In this document: positions 1 to 7,769 of the stretch, piece by piece
How positions within the stretch are numbered: position 1 is the first letter of the stretch
How the letters are laid out: each line of letters begins with the position of its first letter
Source of the DNA: Burkholderiales bacterium
GTDB lineage: Bacteria > Pseudomonadota > Gammaproteobacteria > Burkholderiales > SHXO01
Reading direction: 5' to 3'
NCBI GenBank assembly: GCA_020854105.1
Contig: JADZGB010000041.1
Span: 66,809 to 112,312 of the forward strand
Length of the DNA: 45,504 bases
Notes under the pieces: generated by a model
Database searches by the model: none
The model's input: only the letters and a program-made list of their open reading frames with translations
Told to the model about the DNA's origin: nothing
Program-made: the position numbers and the translations under genes

Positions 1-1
1 C

Positions 2-196
2 TCCGGCCTGCCCATCGTCGGCATGCCGGGAACCGGTTCGGTGGGTGTGCTGCAGTCCTCCTCGGTAGAGGATGCCAACGTGGACCTGACCGCGGAGCTG
101 GTGAACATGATCACCGCGCAGCGCGTCTATCAGGCCAACGCACAGACGATCAAGACGCAGGACGCCATCCTGCAGACGCTGGTCAACCTGCGCTGA
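2..196 (+). CDS. flgE: Flagellar hook protein FlgE, C-terminal fragment
   Basis: The open frame enters from the left edge and ends in TGA at 194-196, leaving about 64 residues. It contains VEDANVDLTAELVNMITAQR followed by YQANAQTIKTQDAILQTLVN, the C-terminal helix shared by rod and hook proteins; ending at this point and preceding flgF marks it as FlgE rather than FlgG. FlgE polymerises outside the cell into the curved hook joining rod to filament and is exported by the flagellar type III apparatus. The gene is cut by the window, not truncated in nature as far as can be seen. flgF follows 31 bp later in the same orientation. Confidence 0.9.
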   Translation, partial: SGLPIVGMPGTGSVGVLQSSSVEDANVDLTAELVNMITAQRVYQANAQTIKTQDAILQTLVNLR

Positions 197-227
197 GTCG
201 CACGCATAGCGAGGCGGAGGCAGACGC

Positions 228-971
228 ATGGACCGGCTGATCTATGTCGCGATGAATGGCGCGAAGCACACGATGGAACGCCAGGCGGCGGTTTCCAACA
301 ACCTCGCGAATGCCTCGACCACCGGATTTCGCGCCTCGCTCAGCGCGTTCCGGGCTCTGCCGGTGATCGGACCGGGTGCGGGCACGCGCACCTTCGTGGT
401 GGACACCACCGGTTCGGCCAGCTTCCGCCCGGGTCCAGTGACGGAGACCGGGCGTGCGCTGGACGTCGCCGTCGAGGGCGACGGCTGGATCGCGGTGCAG
501 GCGCCCGATGGGCGCGAGGCCTACACCCGCGCCGGCGACCTGCAGATAACGGGCAGCGGGCAGCTGCGCACGCGCGAGGGCCTCGATGTCGTGGGCGAGG
601 CCGGCCCGATCGTCGTGCCGCCGAATGCCGAGGTCACCATCGGAGGTGACGGCACCGTCTCCGCCATTCCGACCGACGGCATTCCGAATGCGGTCAACAT
701 CCTCGGCCGCATCAAGCTGGTCAATCCTCCCGCAGGGGATCTGGTGCGCGGAGACGACGGGCTGTTCCGGCTGCGTACCGGTACCGCGGCGCCCGCCGAC
801 GCCAGCGTGCAGCTCTCGCCGGGCGCACTCGAAGGAAGCAACGTGAGCGTGGTGGAGTCGCTGGTGGAGATGATCACTCACGCGCGCCACTACGAGACCC
901 AGATCAAGCTGATCCAGAACGCCGAGAACAATGCACGGCAATGGAGCCAGGTTCTGAACATGGCGTCGTAG
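228..971 (+). CDS. flgF: Flagellar basal-body rod protein FlgF
   Basis: This 247-aa protein is a proximal/distal rod component acting in the periplasm. It starts MDRLIYVAMNGAKHTMERQA, then has SNNLANASTTGFRA, the N-terminal rod-family signature, at about residues 24-37. The C-terminal helix (SNVSVVESLVEMITHARHYE, about residues 203-222) is the other half of the D0 coiled coil. Length is usual for FlgF. The ATG at 228 follows GAGGCGGAGG, an acceptable ribosome site. It lies between flgE and flgG as in other proteobacterial flg operons, but a 230-bp gap holding a small ORF separates it from flgG, which is unusual. FlgF and FlgG are paralogues; order and length support FlgF here. Confidence 0.95.
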   Translation: MDRLIYVAMNGAKHTMERQAAVSNNLANASTTGFRASLSAFRALPVIGPGAGTRTFVVDTTGSASFRPGPVTETGRALDVAVEGDGWIAVQAPDGREAYTRAGDLQITGSGQLRTREGLDVVGEAGPIVVPPNAEVTIGGDGTVSAIPTDGIPNAVNILGRIKLVNPPAGDLVRGDDGLFRLRTGTAAPADASVQLSPGALEGSNVSVVESLVEMITHARHYETQIKLIQNAENNARQWSQVLNMAS

Positions 972-1016
972 CGGGCGTCGCCTCCGATCCAAATCATCCA
1001 CAGGAGTCTACCTCGC

Positions 1017-1205
1017 ATGCGCAAGAGCCATCCCTCGCATAACGGGCACGAGCCCGAGGCGGGTTCGTCCCGCCGGCACACCGGCACGCCGGCTGGCAGC
1101 CAGTCCGCCATCGCCCATCGCATCCGTGTGCTGCGGGCCGAAGCGCGCGCCGTCTACGCCGAAATGACCGCGGCCGTGCTGATTACCCGCCGGGAGAAGA
1201 AATGA
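1017..1205 (+). CDS. Small uncharacterised ORF between flgF and flgG (62 aa)
   Basis: I do not recognise a family. The ORF has an AGGAG about 10 nt before its ATG, and its stop overlaps the flgG start as ATGA, so it is arranged like a translated operon member. About 84% of its third codon positions are G or C by hand count, matching the neighbouring flg genes. The product is hydrophilic and basic: an N-terminal His/Ser/Gly-rich stretch (residues 1-30), then a likely helix, [20 protein letters not shown] (about 33-52), and a basic end (RREKK). There is no signal peptide or membrane segment. It may be a real small protein or may serve mainly to couple translation into flgG. Nothing in the sequence says what it binds. 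Confidence 0.5.
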   Translation: MRKSHPSHNGHEPEAGSSRRHTGTPAGSQSAIAHRIRVLRAEARAVYAEMTAAVLITRREKK

Positions 1206-1984
1206 TCCGTTCTCTCTGGATCGCCAAGACCGGCCTCGAGGCCCAGCAGTTCAACGTCGACGTCATCTCCAACAACCTGGCCAACGTCAGCACCAACGCG
1301 TTCAAGCGTCAGCGTCCGATCTTCGAGGACCTGCTGTATCAGACGCTGCGCCAGCCGGGCGCACAGTCCTCGCAGCAGACACAGTTTCCCACCGGACTGC
1401 AGGTCGGTACCGGCGTGACGCCGGTCGCGACGGTGCGCATCCATACCAACGGCAACCTGCAGCAGACCGGCAACAGCCTGGATCTCGCCATCAACGGCCG
1501 CGGCTTCTTCCAGATCCTGCTTCCGGACGGCTCCACTGCCTACACGCGTGATGGCGCCTTCCAGCTCGACAGCCAGGGGCAGGTGGTGAATGCCTCCGGC
1601 TACCAGCTGCAGCCGGCCCTGACCATTCCCGCCGATGCACTGAGCATCACCGTCGGCGCCGATGGCACGGTCTCGGTCACGCAGCCCGGCAGCCCGACGC
1701 CCACGCAGGTCGGCAACATCCAGCTGGCCGATTTCGTCAATCCCGCCGGCCTGCAGAGCCGGGGCGAGAACCTGTACATGGAAACCGCCTCCTCGGGACC
1801 GGCGACGGTGAACGATCCGGGGAGCAACGGCATCGGCGTGCTCAACCAGGGCTACGTCGAGACCTCGAACGTCAGTGTCACCGAGGAGCTGGTGAATCTG
1901 ATCACGGCGCAGCGTGCCTTCGAGATCAACTCGCGGGCGGTACAGACCTCCGATCAGATGCTGCAGCGTCTGGCACAACTGTGA
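1202..1984 (+). CDS. flgG: Flagellar distal rod protein FlgG
   Basis: This 260-aa protein forms the distal rod that crosses the peptidoglycan and outer-membrane rings. The N-terminus [20 protein letters not shown] followed by [19 protein letters not shown] is the strongly conserved FlgG start, and the C-terminus ([20 protein letters not shown], then [11 protein letters not shown]) is the matching D0 helix. Length equals the family norm (about 260). The ATG at 1202 overlaps the stop of the preceding small ORF by four bases, and its own stop overlaps the flgH start at 1981, so translational coupling is likely. The sequence shows no defect. Confidence 0.97.
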   Translation: MIRSLWIAKTGLEAQQFNVDVISNNLANVSTNAFKRQRPIFEDLLYQTLRQPGAQSSQQTQFPTGLQVGTGVTPVATVRIHTNGNLQQTGNSLDLAINGRGFFQILLPDGSTAYTRDGAFQLDSQGQVVNASGYQLQPALTIPADALSITVGADGTVSVTQPGSPTPTQVGNIQLADFVNPAGLQSRGENLYMETASSGPATVNDPGSNGIGVLNQGYVETSNVSVTEELVNLITAQRAFEINSRAVQTSDQMLQRLAQL

Positions 1985-2775
1985 TGCAGCGACGCAGATC
2001 CCGCATGAGCCTCGCCAACTCCTCCGCCAATCGTGCACCGTCGGTGTATGCGCGCACCGGCGTCCTGCTGCTGTATGCGCTCGCTCCGCGCCTGCCCGGC
2101 TACCGTGGGCTGCGTCTGCCGCTGGTCGCACTGGCCCTGGCCATGTTCGCCGGCTGTGCCATGAACACGCCGCCCACCACGGTTCACCAGCCGATGACGC
2201 AGCGCCCGCGTCCCACGCAGGAGCCGGTGATCAACAGCGGCGCGATCTACCAGCCCGACCAGGCGCGGCTCGCGCTGTTCTCGGACCGCCGTGCCCGCTT
2301 CGTCGGTGACACCCTCACCGTGCAGATCGAGGAGCGCACCACCGCGAGCAAGCGATCGAGTGCCAGTGTAACGCGCGAATCGAGCATCGATCTGCCGTCT
2401 CCCACCATCGCCGGAATTCCCGGAAAGGCCTTGCAGGGCGTGAACGTCACTGCCGGTGCCTCCACGGACTTCGAGGGCACCGGGGATGCGGCGAGCAACA
2501 ACCTGTTCAACGGCAGCCTGAGCGTGACCGTGATCGAGGTGCTCGAGAACGGCAACCTGCTCGTGTCGGGCGAGAAACAGGTGACGATCAACCGCGGCAC
2601 CGAGTTCATCCGCTTCTCCGGCGTCGTGAACCCGATCAACATCACGCCCGGCAACACCGTTTCGTCCACGCGCGTGGCCGACGCTCGCATCGAGTATCGC
2701 GGCACGGGCTACGTCGCCGAGTCGCAGACCATGGGATGGCTGTCCCGCTTCTTCATGTCCGTGTACCCGTTCTGA
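1981..2775 (+). CDS. flgH: Flagellar L-ring lipoprotein FlgH
   Basis: FlgH builds the L-ring bushing in the outer membrane. A hydrophobic stretch ends in a lipobox, AMFAGC, with the lipidated Cys near residue 60. The mature part has the family pattern: [34 protein letters not shown], and late [20 protein letters not shown]. The mature length fits FlgH, but the region before the lipobox is unusually long (about 59 residues) if translation begins at the ATG overlapping the flgG stop; an ATG at 2008 is the other in-frame choice. A long, Arg-rich leader before a lipoprotein signal is atypical, so the exact start is uncertain. The gene sits in its usual place before flgI. Confidence 0.93.
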   Translation: MMQRRRSRMSLANSSANRAPSVYARTGVLLLYALAPRLPGYRGLRLPLVALALAMFAGCAMNTPPTTVHQPMTQRPRPTQEPVINSGAIYQPDQARLALFSDRRARFVGDTLTVQIEERTTASKRSSASVTRESSIDLPSPTIAGIPGKALQGVNVTAGASTDFEGTGDAASNNLFNGSLSVTVIEVLENGNLLVSGEKQVTINRGTEFIRFSGVVNPINITPGNTVSSTRVADARIEYRGTGYVAESQTMGWLSRFFMSVYPF

Positions 2776-2813
2776 TCGCCCGCTTCGCGACGAAACCGGA
2801 AAGGAAACGTCAG

Positions 2814-3932
2814 ATGAGCCTCACGAATTTCCTGCGCTGCCTCGGATGCGCCGCGATGGCCGCGCTGCTGCTCGCAATACCCGCCGCGCATGCCCAGCGC
2901 GTCAAGGATCTGGCTGCCGTGCTGGGCGTTCGCGGCAACCAGCTAGTGGGCTACGGGCTCGTCGTCGGGCTCGACGGTACCGGCGACCAGACCACGCAGA
3001 CGCCGTTCACCACGCAGAGCCTGCAGGCCATGCTGACCCAGCTCGGCGTGACGCTGCCTCAGGGCCTGCAGCTGCAGCTCAAGAACGTGGCGGCCGTGAT
3101 GGTGACGGCCACGCTGCCGCCCTTCGCCCGGCAGGGTCAGCAGATCGACGTGACGGTGTCCTCGCTGGGCAATGCCAAGAGCCTGCGCGGCGGCACGCTG
3201 CTGCTCACGCCGCTGCGCGGCGGGGACACCAAGGTGTACGCGGTCGCCCAGGGCAATCTGCTGGTGGCGGGCGCGGGCGGCGGAGGCGGCGGCTCCAGCG
3301 TGGCGATCAACGTGCTGAACTCGGCCCGCATTCCCGCCGGTGGCACCGTCGAGCGCGAGGTTCCCACTCCGGTCGGCCTGGGCGATTACGTCTATCTTCA
3401 GACCGAGCAGCCGGACTTCACCACCGTGAGCCGGATCACCGAGGCGGTGAACACGGTGTTCGGCGCGGAGACCGCCAGCGCGGTCGATGGCCGGCAGATC
3501 CGCGTGCGTGCACCGCTCGACAGCACACAGCGCGTGGCTTTCATGTCCCGGCTCGAGAACATCGTGGTGCAGCCGGGCGAGGCTTCGCCCAGGGTGATCA
3601 TCAACGCCCGCACCGGTTCGGTGGTGATGACGCAGATGGTGCGCCTGTCCGAGTGCGCGGTATCGCACGGCAACCTGTCGATCAGCATCAGCCGCGAGCC
3701 GCAGGTGTCGCAACCCGGTGCGTTCTCGGGGGGCGAGACGGTCGTGACCGATCAGACCTCGGTGGAGATCAGGCAGGACAAGGCGCAGGTGCTGCACCTG
3801 CCGGCAACCGTGAGCCTGAACGAGGTGGTGAAGGCGCTCAACGCGGTGGGCGCGACGCCGCTCGACCTTCTCGCGATCCTGCAGGCGATGAAGGCCGCGG
3901 GCGCACTGAAGGCGGACCTGGAGGTCATCTAG
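2814..3932 (+). CDS. flgI: Flagellar P-ring protein FlgI
   Basis: This 372-aa periplasmic protein forms the P ring around the rod in the peptidoglycan layer. The ATG at 2814 was chosen over an earlier in-frame ATG at 2736 because it gives a clean Sec signal peptide (MSLTNFLRCLGCAAMAALLL, cleavage after AHA near residue 27) and follows an AAAGGAAA ribosome site, whereas 2736 lies inside flgH. Mature FlgI hallmarks are RVKDLAAVLGVRGNQLVGYG, VVGLDGTGDQTTQTPFT and, late, VSLNEVVKALNAVGATPLDL. Length is normal. A Gly-rich loop (AGAGGGGGGSS, about residue 160) is somewhat longer than I expect. It is followed immediately by flgJ with no spacer. Confidence 0.97.
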   Translation: MSLTNFLRCLGCAAMAALLLAIPAAHAQRVKDLAAVLGVRGNQLVGYGLVVGLDGTGDQTTQTPFTTQSLQAMLTQLGVTLPQGLQLQLKNVAAVMVTATLPPFARQGQQIDVTVSSLGNAKSLRGGTLLLTPLRGGDTKVYAVAQGNLLVAGAGGGGGGSSVAINVLNSARIPAGGTVEREVPTPVGLGDYVYLQTEQPDFTTVSRITEAVNTVFGAETASAVDGRQIRVRAPLDSTQRVAFMSRLENIVVQPGEASPRVIINARTGSVVMTQMVRLSECAVSHGNLSISISREPQVSQPGAFSGGETVVTDQTSVEIRQDKAQVLHLPATVSLNEVVKALNAVGATPLDLLAILQAMKAAGALKADLEVI

Positions 3933-4301
3933 ATGAGCGTCGATCCGATGCTGCCGGGGCTCGTCGCCGACCCCGGATCGCTGGGTGCGATCAGGCGCCA
4001 GGCGCTGGGGGACGAGCCCGGGGCCCTGCGTGCGGCCGCGGAGCAGTTCGAGCAGCTGTTCATGGACATGGTCATGAAGAGCATGCGCAGCACCGTCTCG
4101 GGCGAGAGCCTGTTCGACAACGAAGGCAGCCGCCTGTTCACCGGCCTGCTGGACCAGGAGTTCGCGCGCGGGATCGCCGAGCAGGGCGGCCTCGGCCTGG
4201 CAGATCTGCTGGTGGTGCAACTGTCGCAGCTGCGCGGGGCGGCCGGTCAAGATCGGCAGCGGGCGGCCGATACATCTGGGAAGGCAGGAGAATCTCGATG
4301 A
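3933..4301 (+). CDS. flgJ: Short FlgJ: rod-binding domain only, no muramidase
   Basis: The 122-aa product has the FlgJ rod-binding (rod-cap) signature AAEQFEQLFMDMVMKSMRST at about residues 35-54, then GESLFDNEGSRLFTGLLDQE. It stops where the linker to the C-terminal glucosaminidase/muramidase domain would begin, so it lacks the peptidoglycan-cleaving half found in enterobacterial FlgJ (about 310 aa). The ATG follows the flgI stop directly and the TGA overlaps the flgK ATG at 4298, so this is an intact operon member rather than a frameshifted remnant. Single-domain FlgJ proteins are known in other bacteria, where a separate lytic enzyme opens the wall. No such enzyme is encoded nearby. Confidence 0.93.
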   Translation: MSVDPMLPGLVADPGSLGAIRRQALGDEPGALRAAAEQFEQLFMDMVMKSMRSTVSGESLFDNEGSRLFTGLLDQEFARGIAEQGGLGLADLLVVQLSQLRGAAGQDRQRAADTSGKAGESR

Positions 4302-6241
4302 GCATCTTCCAGATCGGCGTGAGCGGCCTGAACGCTGCCCAGGCAGGGCTGCTCGTCACCAGCCACAACATCACCAACGCCAGTCGGGACGGCTTCCATC
4401 GCCAGGAGGCGATCACCACCACCCAGACGCCGCTGCAGACCGGTTCCGGTTTCTTCGGCCAGGGGGTGATGGTGGACACGGTCCGCCGTGCCTATAGCCA
4501 GTTTCTGGACAACGCGCTGCTCCAGGCCGAGACGCAGGCGTCCTACCTGGAGACCTACGGCGCACGGATCCGCCAGATCGATGACATGCTGGCCGATCCC
4601 AGCGCGGGCCTCTCGCCCAGCCTGCAGGCGTTCTTCTCGGGCGTGCAGGATGTTGCCTCCAATCCCTCGTCGGTGCCTTCCCGGCAGCAGATGCTGAGCC
4701 TCGCGAGCGGTCTGGTCGCCCGCTTCCAGTCGTTCGATGCGCGGCTGACCGAGATGCGCACCGGTGTGAACCGGCAGCTCACGCAGGTGGCGGCCGAGAT
4801 CAACACCCTTGCCGGCGAGATCGCCAACGTCAACGACCAGATCGTGCGCCTGCAGGCCGATCCGAACAAACCCCCCAACGACCTGCTGGATCAGCGCGAT
4901 GCCCTGTTGAGCGAACTCAACAAGCTGGTGCGCGTTTCAACCGTCGGACTTTCCGATGGCAGCGTCAATGTATTCATCGGCAACGGCCAGAGCTTGGTCC
5001 TCGGGATACGGCCCTTCGAACTGGCTGCGGCACCATCGTCGGAGAATCCCCAGGACTACGCCCTGTTCTACGTCTCCGGCAGCGACCGCATCCCGCTGCA
5101 CTCCAACAGTCTGCAGGGCGGAGCGCTGGGGGGGGTGTTCGACTTCAGGAGCCAGTCCCTGACTCCGGCGCAGAACCAGCTCGGCCTGGTGGCCATCGTT
5201 CTCGCACAGACCTTCAACGATCAGCACCAGCTGGGCATGGATCTGGAGGGCGTGCTGGGTGAAGCGTTCTTCGAGGTACCGCGGGCCAACGTAGTTCCGA
5301 ACCGGGCGAACACCGGTGATGCCGTGCTGGATGCCACCAACGTGGACGTCGGGGCGCTTACCGGGAGCGACTACCGGCTGCAGTTCGACGGTGCGGGGTG
5401 GAACGTCACGCGCCTCAGCGACGGGGCGAAGAGCAGCTATGCGAGCCTGCCGCAGACCATCGACGGCGTGCAGATCGCGCTGGACTCGGGTTCCGCGGAT
5501 GCGGGAGACAGCTTCGTCATCCAGCCCACCCGCAACGGTGCGCGCGACATCGCCACGCTGCTGAGCGACACCGCGAAGATCGCGGCTGCCGCACCCGTAC
5601 GTACCGCGGCGGACATCGACAACACCGGCAAGGCGACGGTCAGTGCCGGCGTGGTGGTCGATACCGGGAATGCCGCGTTCGCGAACGCCGGAGCGCTCAC
5701 ACCGCCGATCCTGATCCGCTTCAGCAGTGCGACGCAGTTCGACATCTACGACAATTCCAATCCCGCCTCGCCCACGCTGATCGAGGGCGGGATCACCTAC
5801 ACCCCGTCCATCGCCAACGAGGTGTTTCCGACGGCGGCATCGCTCGACTACGGCTATCGGGTGTCGCTCACGGGCGCGGCGGCAGCCGGCGACGAATTCA
5901 CCGTCGCCTACAACACCTCGGGCGTCACGGACAACCGCAATGCGCTGCTGCTCGCTTCCCTGCAGACGGCCAACACGGTTGCCAACGGCACCGCCAACTA
6001 CCAGAGCGCCTATACGCAGCTGGTGAGCCAGGTCGGCAACCGGGCCCGCCAGATCGACGTGCAGGGCAAGGCGCAGGAGGCGCTGGTGACGCAGACGCGC
6101 GAGGCGCAACAGTCGCTGTCGGGCGTGAACCTGGACGAGGAGGCGGCGAACCTCATCCGCTTCCAGCAGGCGTATCAGGCCTCCGGCAAGATCCTGCAGA
6201 TCGCCAATTCCCTGTTCGCTTCCATCCTGGAGTTGCAGTAA
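4298..6241 (+). CDS. flgK: Flagellar hook-filament junction protein 1, FlgK (HAP1)
   Basis: This 647-aa protein caps the hook and joins it to the filament. The start at 4298 gives MSIFQIGVSGLNAAQAGLLV then SHNITNASRDGFHRQE, the FlgK N-terminal signature; the reading frame is open for another 484 codons upstream but that stretch is only the shadow of flgI and flgJ. The C-terminus NLDEEAANLIRFQQAYQASG then KILQIANSLFASILELQ is diagnostic. At 647 residues it is about 100 longer than enterobacterial FlgK, the extra length lying in the central D2/D3-type region (about 330-560), which is surface exposed and variable. GCAGGAG precedes the ATG. Its stop overlaps the flgL start by one base. Confidence 0.96.
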   Translation: MSIFQIGVSGLNAAQAGLLVTSHNITNASRDGFHRQEAITTTQTPLQTGSGFFGQGVMVDTVRRAYSQFLDNALLQAETQASYLETYGARIRQIDDMLADPSAGLSPSLQAFFSGVQDVASNPSSVPSRQQMLSLASGLVARFQSFDARLTEMRTGVNRQLTQVAAEINTLAGEIANVNDQIVRLQADPNKPPNDLLDQRDALLSELNKLVRVSTVGLSDGSVNVFIGNGQSLVLGIRPFELAAAPSSENPQDYALFYVSGSDRIPLHSNSLQGGALGGVFDFRSQSLTPAQNQLGLVAIVLAQTFNDQHQLGMDLEGVLGEAFFEVPRANVVPNRANTGDAVLDATNVDVGALTGSDYRLQFDGAGWNVTRLSDGAKSSYASLPQTIDGVQIALDSGSADAGDSFVIQPTRNGARDIATLLSDTAKIAAAAPVRTAADIDNTGKATVSAGVVVDTGNAAFANAGALTPPILIRFSSATQFDIYDNSNPASPTLIEGGITYTPSIANEVFPTAASLDYGYRVSLTGAAAAGDEFTVAYNTSGVTDNRNALLLASLQTANTVANGTANYQSAYTQLVSQVGNRARQIDVQGKAQEALVTQTREAQQSLSGVNLDEEAANLIRFQQAYQASGKILQIANSLFASILELQ

Positions 6242-7551
6242 TGATCCGCCTGAGCACCAAGACCGTCTTCGAGCAGGGCGTGTTCAACCTGCAGCGCAGC
6301 CAGGCCGACGTGTACCGTACGCAGGAGCAGATCTCGACCGGACGGCGCATCCAGAACCCGTCGGACGATCCGGTCGCCTCCGCGCGCTCGCTCGAAGTCG
6401 AGCAGTCGCGCGAGATCAGCAAACAGTATCAGCGCAACAACGACAGTGCACAGGCGACACTAATGGCGAGCGAGAACGCCATCTCCAACGCCGTCGCGCT
6501 GCTGCAGGACGTGCGCACCGTGGCCGTGAACGCCGGCAACGGCGCGCTGAGCCCCAACGAACTGAAGAGCCTGGCCTCGGAACTGCGCGGCCGCTACCAG
6601 GAACTGCTCGGGATCGCCAACACGACGGACGGCAACGGCCTGTACCTTTTCTCCGGCTATCAGGGCACCACCCGGCCCTTTGCGGAGACCACGCCCGGGA
6701 ACGTCTTCTACGCAGGGGACCAGGGCTCGCGCCTGATCCGCATCTCGGCCTCCCGGGAAATCCCCAGCAGCGATCCGGGCAGCGACATCTTCCAGCGCAT
6801 CATGAACGGCAACGGCACCTTCGTGACCGAGGCATCGGACGACAACACCGGCAGCGGCGTGATCGGACCCGGGGCAGTGACCAGCCCGCTGGCATGGAAC
6901 GATGACGCCAACCCGCGCGATTTCAGTGTGCGCTTCCACCGCGACGAGACGGTGATGCCGCCGGTGACCACGTACGACATCGTCGACAACTCGACCGGCG
7001 ATTCGCTGCTGACCGGCGCGCCCGCAGCCGCCGACGGTCCCTACCTGCGCACTTACTCCGACGACGGCACGATCTCTCTGCGCCGCCAGGCGCCTCCGGA
7101 TACGAACACCGCCGATTTCAATTACGGCGTCGAGTTCTCCGTCAAGGGAAACCCGGCCACCGGCGACGAGTTCACCATACAGGCGAGCCGCAACGAGGAC
7201 GTCTTCACCACCCTGCACAACCTGATCGTCACGCTGGAAACGGCGAGCAGCGGCGCCGCGGCCAACGCGCGCCTGGCAAACGGCATCAACACGGCGTTGT
7301 CCAATTTCGATCGGGACATCGACAATCTGCTGCGGGTGCAGGCAAGCATGGGCGTGCGGCTGCGCGAGACCGATGACGCCTATTCGAACCAGGAAGACCT
7401 GATCGCGCAGTACGACGAGACGCTGTCCAACCTGCGTGATCTCGACTACGCCAAGGCCCTGAGCGATCTCGCGCGCCAGCAGCTGACCTACGAAGCCGCG
7501 CAGAAGACCTTCGCCCAGGTCCAGTCGCTGAGCCTGTTCCAGTACATCTAG
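6241..7551 (+). CDS. flgL: Flagellar hook-filament junction protein 3, FlgL (HAP3)
   Basis: This 436-aa flagellin-like protein is the second junction protein between hook and filament. The N-terminal segment MIRLSTKTVFEQGVFNLQRS, then QEQISTGRRIQNPSDDPVAS, matches the flagellin/FlgL D0-D1 coiled coil, and the C-terminal helix (NLRDLDYAKALSDLARQQLT, then AAQKTFAQVQSLSLFQYI) completes it. Length exceeds the enterobacterial 317 aa because of a larger central exposed domain. The ATG overlaps the last base of the flgK stop, so the two are probably coupled. It is the last gene of the flg cluster here; a tandem repeat begins 1 bp after its stop codon. Confidence 0.95.
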   Translation: MIRLSTKTVFEQGVFNLQRSQADVYRTQEQISTGRRIQNPSDDPVASARSLEVEQSREISKQYQRNNDSAQATLMASENAISNAVALLQDVRTVAVNAGNGALSPNELKSLASELRGRYQELLGIANTTDGNGLYLFSGYQGTTRPFAETTPGNVFYAGDQGSRLIRISASREIPSSDPGSDIFQRIMNGNGTFVTEASDDNTGSGVIGPGAVTSPLAWNDDANPRDFSVRFHRDETVMPPVTTYDIVDNSTGDSLLTGAPAAADGPYLRTYSDDGTISLRRQAPPDTNTADFNYGVEFSVKGNPATGDEFTIQASRNEDVFTTLHNLIVTLETASSGAAANARLANGINTALSNFDRDIDNLLRVQASMGVRLRETDDAYSNQEDLIAQYDETLSNLRDLDYAKALSDLARQQLTYEAAQKTFAQVQSLSLFQYI

Positions 7552-7647
7552 CCGTTCGATCCCATCGCCGTTCGGTCCCATCGCCGTTCGGTCCCATCAC
7601 CGTTCGGTCTCATCACCGTTCGGTCTCATCACCTTTCGGTTTCATCA
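7552..7647 (+). repeat. Six tandem 16-bp repeats immediately after flgL
   Basis: Six consecutive 16-base units of the form CCGTTCGGTCYCATCR run from 7552 to 7647 with no spacer. Unit 1 has A for G at position 8 and unit 6 has T substitutions; the middle units differ mainly by C/T at position 11 and A/G at position 16. The array starts one base after the flgL stop and ends before the convergent lipase-CHAT gene. Because 16 is not a multiple of 3 it is unlikely to be selected as coding sequence. It may be a variable-number tandem repeat or a protein-binding array at the boundary between the flagellar operon and the accessory island. I see no terminator-like hairpin with a T-run here. Confidence 0.9.
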
Positions 7648-7769
7648 CCGGGCGGCGCCGGCCGGTCCGCTCGTGCGCAGTCCGGCGGGACGCGCGCCGC
7701 GTCGCGTGCGCACCGGCGCAGGGGCGCACCTGTGCGGGGCGCTGCTTCGCCGGGGTTCCTCTGCCATGC

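Noticed and set aside
2846-4297. 484-codon upstream extension of the flgK frame
   Set aside because: It overlaps flgI and flgJ in another frame, is low-complexity Arg/Ala/Gly rich, and FlgK homology starts exactly at 4298.
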